Assembly: GCA_045117995.1 (NCBI GenBank)
Contig: JBGUOH010000004.1
Location: forward strand, 1-64,000
Direction of reading: 5' to 3'
Origin: RUG14515 sp045117995
Lineage (GTDB): Bacteria > Bacillota_I > Bacilli_A > RFN20 > CAG-826
Length of the DNA stretch: 64,000 nt
Below are positions 1 to 8,237 of this stretch, piece after piece (the first letter of the stretch is position 1; each line of letters begins with the position of its first letter). Both the position numbers and the translations under genes were made by a program. The notes beneath the pieces are model-generated. The model worked only from the letters and a program-made list of their open reading frames with translations. It searched no databases and was not told where the DNA came from.

Positions 1-12
1 CAGTTGTCAACT

Positions 13-43
13 ACAGTATCGATACAAATCGGTACTGTTTTTT
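13..43 (+). terminator. Hairpin plus T-run, copy 1 of a repeated element
   Basis: The 11-nt arms (13-23 and 28-38) pair fully, with one G-U pair, around an ACAA loop and are followed by a T-run. It probably ends a gene lying before the window. The same 33-nt sequence recurs at 43928-43960, and a shorter variant sits at 6055-6078. Confidence 0.6.
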
Positions 44-126
44 GTGATTAAATCATATATTTTTTGTTATTTAGGGTGACAAATAACCAAAAGTGAAAAG
101 TTTAGGATTTGTTTATTTAAAATCTA

Positions 127-155
127 TTGATTATTACTTAACAAATATTTATTAT
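127..155 (+). promoter_or_regulatory. SigA-type promoter for the surface protein
   Basis: TTGATT (127-132) and TATTAT (150-155) are separated by 17 bp. Transcription would start near 162, giving a leader of about 38 nt that carries the Shine-Dalgarno AAGGAG before the ATG at 200. Confidence 0.5.
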
Positions 156-199
156 TTAGTGCTACGAAATTTCATGTCCGTTTGTAAGGAGAATTTAGT

Positions 200-3100
200 A
201 TGAAAAAACTTCCTATATTAATTTCAATAGTGGCCTCATTGGCGGTTGGTATAGCTGCTGGTGTAGGCATTGGTATATCTGCCTCAAACACAAACAAAAA
301 ACCTATTTCAAGTAGTGAGTCTACCATAAGTAGTCAATCTTCTTTAAGTAGTCAATCCTCATTATCTAGTTCATCCATAAGTAGTGTGTCCTCATTATCT
401 AGTTCATCCACAAGTAGTTTTCCTGTGGTAGTGAACTACACAGTCTCTTTTAAGAACTATGATGGCACTTTACTAAGTGAAACAGTTGTGGAAGAAGGTA
501 AGACCGCTACGTATACTGGTCCAACTCCCACAAGAGCGGAGACCGCTGAAGCTACATACACTTTTACTGGTTGGGATCAACCTTTAGAAAATATTACCAG
601 CGACTGTGTCCGCGTTGCCCAATATGAGGAAACCTTAAAACCCGTTACTCATTATTACAAAGTAACATTTAAGAACTATGATGGTGCGATACTACAAGAA
701 GTGAACGTTGAAGAAGGCAAAAACGCTACCTATACAGGTGCCACTCCAACAAGAACCAATACTCCTGAATTCACATATACATTTATTGGTTGGGATGGTT
801 CTTTAGAAAATATCACATCTGATTGTGTTCGTATTGCACAATATTCAACAAGCAATATCGAATATACCGTTAAATTCTATAATTATGATAATCAATTACT
901 CTATACAGATGTCGTTTATTATCAAGAAACTGCGACCTATTATGGTCCAACCCCAACTAGAGAAGCTACTTCCGCTTACTATTACACATTTATTGGTTGG
1001 GATAAAGAATTAACCAATGTCACTAAATCTTTCTCCACAAAAGCGGTTTTTGATACTCATGGTGTTAGTAAACAAATTACTTTAAGACCAAGTAATGGTG
1101 CGGCCGATAGTGTGCTCCAAGTAACTTATGGAGAAGCCTATGATTTAGGTACTCCAGTTAATACTGGCTTTACCTTCTTAGGTTGGTACGCTGATGACAC
1201 AACAGCCATACCAACATCTGGCATTTGGCAATACCCTGATGTCAATGTTGTTACCGCTAAATGGGGTACAGGATACTATGAATTCGTGGAAAATGATGAT
1301 GGCTATACAGTTTCTTTGACTGATGAAGGCAAAAAAGTTAGTGAAATCGTTATTCCTACCTCATTTAATAACAAACCAGTGACTGCTTTAGGAGCGAATT
1401 TCTTAAAGCAAAATACAGTGATCGAAAAGATTACTATTCCAGGAACAATCAAGAACATTCCTGAATATAGTTTCTATTACTGCACAAAGTTAAGTGAAGT
1501 AGTATTCAATGATGGCCTTTTAACCATTGGCCAACACTCTTTTGAAGGTTGTAAATTAACAAAGTTAATCATCCCTTCCACATGTACCACAATTGGTAGA
1601 AGCGCCTTTGACTACAACAAAAGCTTATATCACATCTATATTCCAAGCAGTGTTGAAACTATTGAGGCTTATGCATTTGACGTTTTAACTAACTTAACTT
1701 ATATCTGCATTGGACACGAATCAATTCCTTCAGGATGGGCTTCAAATTGGTCGAGTTACACAACCTATACAGGCACTATTAAATTAGTGGAAGGCGAAGA
1801 CTTTAACTATGCTGTTAGATCCATTTATGGTGATATGAACGTGACAGTTTTAAGACTCAGTGACGCTACAAGTAAGTTACAAAACTATACTTTCCCAAGT
1901 GAAATTGAAGGCATCACAAATATCAGATTGGCACAAAAATTATTTATGAATAATAAATACATCCGCAATGTCGATCTTTCTGGAATTAATCGTATTGCTG
2001 ATAGCGTATTTAATAGCTGCACCAATCTTGAAACAGTGACATTCTCAAATTCACTCACCTTTATCGGAAGTAGTGCTTTCCGTTATTGTTATGCTTTAAC
2101 AAGAGTGGAAATTCCAACTAGCGTGACCGAGATTCAAAGCTGCGCTTTTGATTCATGCACCGGTCTCACATATATCTACATTCCAAGTAGTGTGATAACG
2201 ATTGGTACTTACGCCTTTGATGTATGTAATAAATCAACCATCTACACAAATGCACATGCTGCCAATAGTGGCTGGGCAAGTAACTTTAAAGGTAGCCAAC
2301 CAATTTACTATGACTTTGTTTCTTTAAATGAACTCGAAGATTTCAACTATGTTGTTCAATCTTATTTGGGTGATTCATATGTCACAATCACTGGTGTGAA
2401 AGCTAGCGCTAAACAAAAGAAGAATCTCGTTATTCCTAACGAAATCGAAGGCATTAATGATATTCGTTTAACTAATGGTTTATTTAGTGAAATGAATCAA
2501 TTAGTTTCTATCGATTTAGGTACTGGTGTCACTAAAGTCCCTAATTATTGCTTCCTTGGCTGCACTAATTTAGAAACAGTTGTTTTACATGATGGTGCAA
2601 CTAGTATTGGACAAAGGGCCTTCTATAACTGCGCTAAATTATCATCTATTAATATGCCTGCTTCATTAATCACAATTTCTAGCCAAGCATTTGATTATTG
2701 TCGCGCATTAAGAGAAGTGGTTATCCCAATTGGCGTGACCACAATTGGATCATATGCTTTTGATGATTCAGGTAGAATGGCGCTTCTTATTGAAGCGAGT
2801 GTTTCTCAACCTGGCTGGTCAGGTAACTGGTACGGTTCAACAGGCGACAACAAACAATTTGTTTATGATTATATTTCTTCTGGGGTAGAGGGTGACTTTA
2901 GATACGCTAAGACATCAAATGGTGTCACTGATGCAATCCATATCCTTGGTTTAGTGGAAGGCTCCACAAATGTTAACCTAGTGGTCCCAAATCAGATCGA
3001 AGGTGTGAGCAACATTAAGATTGCTACTTATGCTTTCGAAGGTAATACCATTATCAAAACTGTTGATTTAGGTAACTCTGTCACTTATATCGCTACATAT

Positions 3101-3289
3101 GCCTTTAAAGGCAATAGCTCCTTAGTGTCAGTGATTATCCCTACAGCTTGCACTGTTATCAAAAACGATGCGTTTAATAACTTAAACTCCTCGTGTGTCC
3201 TTTACTGTGAAGCACCTGAAAAGCCATCAACCTGGGAAACCAACTGGAATAGAGCCTCATACCAAGTTGTTTGGGGATATATCCGCTAA
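200..3289 (+). CDS. Surface protein with InlB-like repeats and BspA-type leucine-rich repeats
   Basis: A 1029-aa exported protein. Residues 1-29 form a hydrophobic signal or anchor with no lipobox Cys. A Ser-rich linker covers about 36-74. Three near-identical repeats of about 70 aa follow (about 78-142, 151-215, 219-284), each with a YTF(T/I)GWD core like InlB B-repeats, then a fourth divergent copy with FLGWYAD. The rest is LRR_5/BspA-type repeats in four blocks, each opened by a similar lead-in domain (for instance EDFNY). There is no LPXTG at the C-terminus, so surface retention would rely on the N-terminal segment. Such proteins usually bind host or microbial surfaces; the ligand here is unknown. 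AAGGAG precedes the ATG. Confidence 0.85.
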   Translation: MKKLPILISIVASLAVGIAAGVGIGISASNTNKKPISSSESTISSQSSLSSQSSLSSSSISSVSSLSSSSTSSFPVVVNYTVSFKNYDGTLLSETVVEEGKTATYTGPTPTRAETAEATYTFTGWDQPLENITSDCVRVAQYEETLKPVTHYYKVTFKNYDGAILQEVNVEEGKNATYTGATPTRTNTPEFTYTFIGWDGSLENITSDCVRIAQYSTSNIEYTVKFYNYDNQLLYTDVVYYQETATYYGPTPTREATSAYYYTFIGWDKELTNVTKSFSTKAVFDTHGVSKQITLRPSNGAADSVLQVTYGEAYDLGTPVNTGFTFLGWYADDTTAIPTSGIWQYPDVNVVTAKWGTGYYEFVENDDGYTVSLTDEGKKVSEIVIPTSFNNKPVTALGANFLKQNTVIEKITIPGTIKNIPEYSFYYCTKLSEVVFNDGLLTIGQHSFEGCKLTKLIIPSTCTTIGRSAFDYNKSLYHIYIPSSVETIEAYAFDVLTNLTYICIGHESIPSGWASNWSSYTTYTGTIKLVEGEDFNYAVRSIYGDMNVTVLRLSDATSKLQNYTFPSEIEGITNIRLAQKLFMNNKYIRNVDLSGINRIADSVFNSCTNLETVTFSNSLTFIGSSAFRYCYALTRVEIPTSVTEIQSCAFDSCTGLTYIYIPSSVITIGTYAFDVCNKSTIYTNAHAANSGWASNFKGSQPIYYDFVSLNELEDFNYVVQSYLGDSYVTITGVKASAKQKKNLVIPNEIEGINDIRLTNGLFSEMNQLVSIDLGTGVTKVPNYCFLGCTNLETVVLHDGATSIGQRAFYNCAKLSSINMPASLITISSQAFDYCRALREVVIPIGVTTIGSYAFDDSGRMALLIEASVSQPGWSGNWYGSTGDNKQFVYDYISSGVEGDFRYAKTSNGVTDAIHILGLVEGSTNVNLVVPNQIEGVSNIKIATYAFEGNTIIKTVDLGNSVTYIATYAFKGNSSLVSVIIPTACTVIKNDAFNNLNSSCVLYCEAPEKPSTWETNWNRASYQVVWGYIR

Positions 3290-3308
3290 ATAATCAAACA
3301 AAAACAAT

Positions 3309-3333
3309 AGACCCCTTAATGGGGTCTTTTTTA
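3309..3333 (+). terminator. Intrinsic terminator of the surface protein gene
   Basis: AGACCCC (3309-3315) pairs perfectly with GGGGTCT (3321-3327) around a TTAAT loop, followed by a T-run. Confidence 0.85.
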
Positions 3334-3369
3334 TAGTTGGGAGCGTTCAAATCATCCTTACCGGTTGTG

Positions 3370-4122
3370 TTAGCCATCATATCTTTCAGCAATATACTCT
3401 AAATCAGCAGAAAGATTGGCCCACCAAAAATCTATTTTCCATCGTCGTTCTTCTTTTTGAATATCCTTCTTGATGTAGCGGGCATGCGGTCTAAACTGAA
3501 TTGGACCTATGTGAAGATTGTCCATAAAATCCCACGTTCTTCTGTCTACATGTTTAAAAATCTGCCTTTTATTACAAACAACACCATAATTTACATCGCC
3601 GAAGTAAATATAGTCTGCTTCTATGTTGTTTTTCTGCGTGCCTTTGAACAGACAGCGATAAATCATTTCCTTAACAAATTCCTTGTTGCCATTCAATTCT
3701 TTATTGAGTTTAGGTATTCTCGATCCAAGGGCTCGTAATAATTCAATATAATCCATTCTTTTTTCTCCAGAACCGTCAAGTGTCCCATCACCAAAGTGAT
3801 AATACAAGAGAGTTTTTTGCCCTTCTTTTGACAAGTGCCATTCTCTTAAAAATGAGAGGAATTGTTTTAGTCCTTCTTCACCAACAGTAGTGGCTCTACC
3901 TGTTTTTAAAGAAACATATTTTCTTTGCCCTATAAAATCAATATAAAAATCAGGCTTTTGATAGTGGTCAACTAATCCGCATTTAACGATGTCGTCTTCT
4001 TGAAAGAAACCAAACATTTCACGTAGGATATGTTTCATGTTGTGAGACAATTCACTTGCTTTTTTATTGTTAAGAGCAAAGACAAATTCGTCTTCTTTCA
4101 AACGACCTATATTTTTGTGCAT
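3370..4122 (-). CDS. Solitary protein, possible PD-(D/E)xK-type nuclease
   Basis: A 250-aa soluble protein that I do not recognise as a named family. Around residues 55-77 it has a KPDFYIDF segment followed by a beta strand ending in SLKTGRA, resembling the PD...(D/E/S)xK core of restriction-endonuclease-like folds. It is monocistronic, with no methyltransferase or helicase beside it. The ATG follows AGGAGG, and that Shine-Dalgarno lies in a 6-bp inverted repeat (4133-4153). The downstream gene is convergent. The nuclease fold is inference from one motif; a house-cleaning or defence nuclease is possible but unproven. Confidence 0.5.
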   Translation of the reverse strand: MHKNIGRLKEDEFVFALNNKKASELSHNMKHILREMFGFFQEDDIVKCGLVDHYQKPDFYIDFIGQRKYVSLKTGRATTVGEEGLKQFLSFLREWHLSKEGQKTLLYYHFGDGTLDGSGEKRMDYIELLRALGSRIPKLNKELNGNKEFVKEMIYRCLFKGTQKNNIEADYIYFGDVNYGVVCNKRQIFKHVDRRTWDFMDNLHIGPIQFRPHARYIKKDIQKEERRWKIDFWWANLSADLEYIAERYDG

Positions 4123-4132
4123 TTAATAATAC

Positions 4133-4153
4133 CTCCTATTTAATAAGTAGGAG
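4133..4153 (-). promoter_or_regulatory. Inverted repeat covering the RBS of the nuclease-like gene
   Basis: CTCCTA (4133-4138) and TAGGAG (4148-4153) are perfect 6-bp arms with a 9-nt loop. On the minus-strand transcript the proximal arm contains the AGGAGG Shine-Dalgarno of the gene starting at 4122, so folding would hide it. Confidence 0.4.
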
Positions 4154-4267
4154 TGGTTTTTGATTTTTTTCCTATTTTTTCGAAAAAAAGTTAAAAAACA
4201 TGGAATTTAATGGTGCAGGTATTCAATCTAAAACTATTTTATTTTGGAAAATAAGGATTATAATAAT

Positions 4268-4303
4268 GTAAGAAAGGTAAGAAAAGTAAGAAAAGTAAGA
4301 AGT
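4268..4303 (+). repeat. Four 9-bp tandem repeats before the AbrB gene
   Basis: Four copies of GTAAGAAAR (4268-4276, 4277-4285, 4286-4294, 4295-4303, the last with two changed bases) end exactly at the ATG of the regulator gene. They supply the only purine-rich tract upstream and may act as the ribosome-binding region. Confidence 0.75.
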
Positions 4304-4507
4304 ATGAAAGAAGTATTTGAAAACAATAGATTCATCGTCAGTGTCAAAGTTGGTCCTAAAGGTCAAATTACTATTCCTAAGGAAGCAAGAGACATGTTTG
4401 ATATTAAAGAAGGCGAAACCTTACTACTTATGGGTGATAAAACTAGAGGTGGCTTAGCGGTTATGAAGGCTGATGCTTTTTATGCCTTAATGGGAGATAA
4501 AAAATAA
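4304..4507 (+). CDS. AbrB/SpoVT-type swapped-hairpin DNA-binding regulator
   Basis: A 67-aa protein carrying the AbrB/MazE/SpoVT core (VGPKGQITIPKEARDMF, then IKEGETLLLMGD), a small dimeric DNA-binding fold. An in-frame TTG at 4244 would add 20 residues, including a VRK-VRK-VRK tract encoded by the 9-bp repeats. I prefer the ATG at 4304 because it puts the domain at the usual distance from the N-terminus. The stop lies 2 bp before the ABC ATPase gene, so it is probably an operon-specific regulator of that transporter. No toxin gene follows, which argues against a MazE antitoxin role. Confidence 0.75.
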   Translation: MKEVFENNRFIVSVKVGPKGQITIPKEARDMFDIKEGETLLLMGDKTRGGLAVMKADAFYALMGDKK

Positions 4508-4509
4508 AT

Positions 4510-5379
4510 ATGGAAGAAATATTAAGATTAGAGAATGTTAACAAGAAATACCCATCATTCTCTTTAAAAGATGTCTCCTTTGCTATTAAACCAGGAGAAA
4601 TTATGGGCTTTATTGGTCGTAATGGTGCGGGTAAAACCACAACGCTTAAATGCATTATGAACTTATTGCATTACGAAAGTGGTTCTATTCAAGCTTTCGA
4701 AACAGATATGACCGCTAATGAATTAGAAAATAAGCAAAGAATTGGCTTTGCGTTAAGCGAACTTAATTACTATCCAAACCGCACAATTAAGCAATTAATG
4801 AATGTTACTAAACGTTTCTATAAGAACTTTGATGAAAAGAAGTTTGAAGAAGTGTGCAAGGTTTTTAACCTTGATGTGAATAAGAAATTAGAAGAGTTGT
4901 CCTCTGGTATGAAAGTTAAGTACTCAGTAGCGATTGCCTTATCCCATAAAGCGGAACTCTTAATCTTAGATGAACCAACATCAGGTTTAGATCCAGTCTC
5001 TAGAGAAGAAGTATTGGATATCTTTAGAGAAATCGTTAAAAGTGGTGATCGCGCAATTTTATTCTCCACTCATATCACAAGTGACTTAGATAAATGCGCG
5101 AGCAATATCACCTATATCCATAATGGTCAGATTGTCTTTACAGGTAAGAAAAAAGACTTCGTTAATTCTTATTTGTTTGTCAAAGACAAAACCATGAATA
5201 AAGACTTAGAAAAAGAATATATCGCTTATAAAGAATTAGATGATCGTATCGAAGGTCTTATAAGTGTTAATAATAAAGAAGTGTTTATTCAAAATAACAT
5301 CAAACCAAGAGAACCAGATTTAGAAGAGATCATGGTCTACTTAGAAAGGGGCAATAACAATGAAAGCTTTACTCTTTAA
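4510..5379 (+). CDS. ABC transporter ATP-binding protein (YtrB/CcmA class)
   Basis: A 289-aa ATPase with Walker A GRNGAGKTTT (about residue 36), signature LSSGMK, Walker B LLILDEPTSG and an H-loop in STHI. The C-terminal 80 residues form a substrate-class extension as in drug/antibiotic ABC-2 exporters. It is the second gene of an AbrB-ATPase-permease operon and overlaps the permease start by 20 bp, implying translational coupling. The substrate cannot be read from the sequence. Confidence 0.85.
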   Translation: MEEILRLENVNKKYPSFSLKDVSFAIKPGEIMGFIGRNGAGKTTTLKCIMNLLHYESGSIQAFETDMTANELENKQRIGFALSELNYYPNRTIKQLMNVTKRFYKNFDEKKFEEVCKVFNLDVNKKLEELSSGMKVKYSVAIALSHKAELLILDEPTSGLDPVSREEVLDIFREIVKSGDRAILFSTHITSDLDKCASNITYIHNGQIVFTGKKKDFVNSYLFVKDKTMNKDLEKEYIAYKELDDRIEGLISVNNKEVFIQNNIKPREPDLEEIMVYLERGNNNESFTL

Positions 5380-6043
5380 AGAATTCCGTTTAGCGATGCA
5401 TCCCATCTGCTACGTCTTTGTTGCTTTATTCCCTCTCATGATTCTTATTCCTTCTTATCCAATTGGAATTGGTTTCATTTATGTCTTAACTTGTTATCCA
5501 ATCCTCTTCTTAGGGGCTAATAAGGGTCAACAAAGTAATGACTTACTCTATTCAGTCTTATTACCAGTGAGAAAGAAAGACATTGTATTAGCCAGAATCT
5601 TAACAGTCGTTCTCATGCAAATAGCATTTATATTGTTATTGAGCGCTTTATATCCATTATCAAGAGTAATCAATACTTTGGTTATACAATCCGCGGAAAA
5701 CCCTGGAGAATTTAAGATTCCAGGTTTAGGACTTGATAGCTATGTCTTTCTCTTAGCGATTGCGATATTCGGTTATGCTCTCGCGGATCTTATCTTCTTC
5801 CCAATTTACTACAAGAAAGGTAAATCCATTGTCATGTCCACATTATTTACCATTCTTGGATTCGCGGCTTATATTTGTATCGTCACTATTGCGTTACCAT
5901 TTATTCCTGGATTTGAAATCATGAACAACATGCATATTGGTATTCAATTTGCTATCCTTGGTGGCGCTATATTGCTTTCTTTCTTACTCCACTTTGTGGT
6001 TTATAAAATATCTTCTAAGAGACTAGAAAAAGTTGATTTCTAA
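5360..6043 (+). CDS. ABC-2-type transporter permease
   Basis: A 227-aa protein with six predicted membrane segments, of the ABC2_membrane_5-like class that pairs with YtrB/CcmA-type ATPases. GAAAGGGG precedes the ATG inside the end of the ATPase gene. With its partner it would form an efflux or lipid-export pump. It is the last gene of the operon and is followed by the hairpin at 6055. Confidence 0.8.
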   Translation: MKALLFKEFRLAMHPICYVFVALFPLMILIPSYPIGIGFIYVLTCYPILFLGANKGQQSNDLLYSVLLPVRKKDIVLARILTVVLMQIAFILLLSALYPLSRVINTLVIQSAENPGEFKIPGLGLDSYVFLLAIAIFGYALADLIFFPIYYKKGKSIVMSTLFTILGFAAYICIVTIALPFIPGFEIMNNMHIGIQFAILGGAILLSFLLHFVVYKISSKRLEKVDF

Positions 6044-6054
6044 ACTATTAAAAG

Positions 6055-6084
6055 ACAGTATCGAGCAATCGGTACTGTTTTTAT
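6055..6084 (+). terminator. Intrinsic terminator, variant copy 3 of the repeated hairpin
   Basis: ACAGTATCGA (6055-6064) pairs with TCGGTACTGT (6069-6078), with one G-U pair, around a GCAA tetraloop and is followed by TTTTT. It is nearly the same stem as those at 13-38 and 43932-43957. Confidence 0.8.
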
Positions 6085-6135
6085 TTTGCTTACCATAATT
6101 AATCTTATTGTTTTACAATAATGGTGGTGATAATT

Positions 6136-7254
6136 ATGTTTAACAAACACGATATAAGAAGAAATGCTTGTCAATTATTTGGTGGGCAAGCTAAGAAAGG
6201 CTATGACTGGTGGTGGCATTCATTCACTGCACATAACAAAAAGACCGGAGAAGAAAAACCATTCTTCATCGAGTTCTTTGTGTGTAATCCGAAACTAGGC
6301 GGAGATAAGCCTATCTTTGGTCAACTAAAAGAAAACCAAGAAAAAGGCATTAGACCATCATACCTCATGGTAAAAGCGGGTGCTTGGGGAGAAAACGCTA
6401 TTCAATTACATCGCTTTTTCTCTTGGAAAGAAGCAAATGTGAATTATGGTGTTCCTTATAGTGTTTCTGCAGGTGATTGCTTTATCAATGAAACTGAAAC
6501 GCATGGTAGTATCAGCGTTAGTGAAGAAGAAAAGAATAACCATCCTGAATATATGTCAGATAGTGGTTCCATATCTTGGGATTTAAAAATCCAAAAAGAT
6601 ATCGCTTTTAATGTTGGCTATGGTGCTTCTTCTTTATTTAGAAAATTACAACTATTTGAAATGTTCTGGCACGCTGAAGGGATGAAATCCTTCTTTGAAG
6701 GAACCATCACTTTAAACGGAGAAGAATATATTGTCAGAAAAGAAGACAGCTATGGCTACGCTGATAAGAACTGGGGCAAAGATTTCACGTCCCCATGGGT
6801 TTGGTTATCCAGTAATAATCTCACCAGTAAGATTACTGGCAAGAAACTAGAAAACAGTGTCTTTGATATCGGTGGTGGCCGTCCAAAGATTGGTTTTGTC
6901 GCTTTGAATAGAAAACTTTTGTCCGCTTTCTATTATGAAGGCAAGTGTTACGAGTTTAATTTCTCCAAATTCTGGACTAATACAAGAACCAAATTCAACT
7001 GTTATGAAACTGATGATGAAATTATTTGGCATGTTGAACAAAAGACATGGAATAACAAAATGGTTTCCGATATTAGATGCTATAAAAAAGATATGCTTCT
7101 AGTTAACTATGAAGCGCCTAATGGTAAGAAGTTACATAACCGCTTATGGAATGGTGGTAATGGAACGGGCACCGTTAAGCTCTATCACAAAGGCAAACTC
7201 ATCGATGAGATCGAGGTCAAAAATATCGGCTGCGAATACGGAGAATATTGTTAG
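6136..7254 (+). CDS. Tocopherol cyclase / AttH-like lipocalin-fold protein
   Basis: A 372-aa protein with motifs of the tocopherol-cyclase-like family: an early GYDWWWHSF, then SYGYADKNWG (about residue 210) and SPWVWLSSNN. The family has a double lipocalin barrel. Bacterial members are common in anaerobic Firmicutes, where no tocopherol is made, so the true substrate is unknown and likely a hydrophobic molecule. No signal peptide is visible. An in-frame ATG at 6121 exists, but GGTGGTGA just upstream of 6136 makes the second ATG the better start. It is monocistronic, bounded by hairpins. Confidence 0.7.
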   Translation: MFNKHDIRRNACQLFGGQAKKGYDWWWHSFTAHNKKTGEEKPFFIEFFVCNPKLGGDKPIFGQLKENQEKGIRPSYLMVKAGAWGENAIQLHRFFSWKEANVNYGVPYSVSAGDCFINETETHGSISVSEEEKNNHPEYMSDSGSISWDLKIQKDIAFNVGYGASSLFRKLQLFEMFWHAEGMKSFFEGTITLNGEEYIVRKEDSYGYADKNWGKDFTSPWVWLSSNNLTSKITGKKLENSVFDIGGGRPKIGFVALNRKLLSAFYYEGKCYEFNFSKFWTNTRTKFNCYETDDEIIWHVEQKTWNNKMVSDIRCYKKDMLLVNYEAPNGKKLHNRLWNGGNGTGTVKLYHKGKLIDEIEVKNIGCEYGEYC

Positions 7255-7257
7255 AAA

Positions 7258-7277
7258 AAGACCCTTAATTGGGTCTT
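7258..7277. terminator. Bidirectional intrinsic terminator
   Basis: AAGACCC (7258-7264) and GGGTCTT (7271-7277) form a perfect 7-bp stem between convergent genes, with T-runs on both strands. The core resembles the terminator at 3309. Confidence 0.8.
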
Positions 7278-7281
7278 TATT

Positions 7282-8166
7282 TTAGTCTTTATAGAACTTC
7301 ATTTCTTCGAAGTACTTTTGAATGATTTCGTTAAATCTTTGATATAACTCATCGTCTTTTTCTTTTCCCGCAAAGCCGATAGCCTTATATTCGTTTCTTA
7401 AGTTCTTCACTTTAGCGATTTCTTCTTCATTGAATTCAGAGTTAGCGAGTAAGATTCTTGCGTTCTTGATGAGCTCTTCTTTCTTGGCCGCTCTTTCTTC
7501 AAAGAGTTTTAGCATTTCGCCATGGCGTTCTTTCTTCTTTTCTTGGAATTCATCCATCACTTTAGCGAAGTCTTTCCATAAGTATTCATCACCTTTGCCA
7601 GAATAGCCAACTTCTTTCCATTCTTTTCTTAAGCCATCCATTTGAGCGTTAGCTTCTCTAATGTTTTCCATTTCGATAACTTTCTTCGCTCTTTCAATGA
7701 TGTCTTCTTTCTTGGCTCTCTTTTCAGCATTAGATTTATCTAATTCTTCAAAGAAAGCTTTCTTCTTCGCGTAGAAGGCATCTTTGACTTGTCTGAATTC
7801 ATTCCAAAGTTCATCATCTTGTTCTTTAGAACCACATCTACCTGCTTTTCTAAAGTCATCGCTTAATTTATCTAAGTCCTTATTAGCAGCGAGGATTTCT
7901 TTCTTGTCCAATAACTTCTTCGCTAATTCGATGATGTTTTTCTTTTCTTGGTATGGAGAAGAGAGAAGCTTTGGTTCTTTCTTCGCTAATTCGTTGAATA
8001 ATGCGATGAACTTATCGGTTTCTTCTTGTTCAGCGAAGCTATCTTCATCTCTACCTAAAAGGTATTTATATTCTCTTCTGAGGAGTTGTAAGTCGTTTGC
8101 TCTATCGTCTAAGTTTTCTTCTTGTAAAAGTTCTTTCACGAGAGCGATTAATTCTTGTTTGTTCAT
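7282..8166 (-). CDS. DUF349-repeat coiled-coil protein
   Basis: A 294-aa, highly charged, almost wholly helical protein with repeated DUF349 units marked by LRxEWKEVGYSGKxDDELW-like blocks (LSDDFRKAGRCGSKEQDDELW, LRKEWKEVGYSGK, LRNEYKAIGFAGKEKDDELY). DUF349 proteins are soluble and of undefined role. A TTG at 8187 would add seven residues; I chose the ATG at 8166, which has GGCGG upstream. It is monocistronic and shares a terminator with the convergent gene. Confidence 0.75.
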   Translation of the reverse strand: MNKQELIALVKELLQEENLDDRANDLQLLRREYKYLLGRDEDSFAEQEETDKFIALFNELAKKEPKLLSSPYQEKKNIIELAKKLLDKKEILAANKDLDKLSDDFRKAGRCGSKEQDDELWNEFRQVKDAFYAKKKAFFEELDKSNAEKRAKKEDIIERAKKVIEMENIREANAQMDGLRKEWKEVGYSGKGDEYLWKDFAKVMDEFQEKKKERHGEMLKLFEERAAKKEELIKNARILLANSEFNEEEIAKVKNLRNEYKAIGFAGKEKDDELYQRFNEIIQKYFEEMKFYKD

Positions 8167-8237
8167 AATATTATTACCGCCAGTCAATAGATATTTTAAA
8201 TGACTATCAGGAAAAACGTTATCTTTATTTTATAAAA

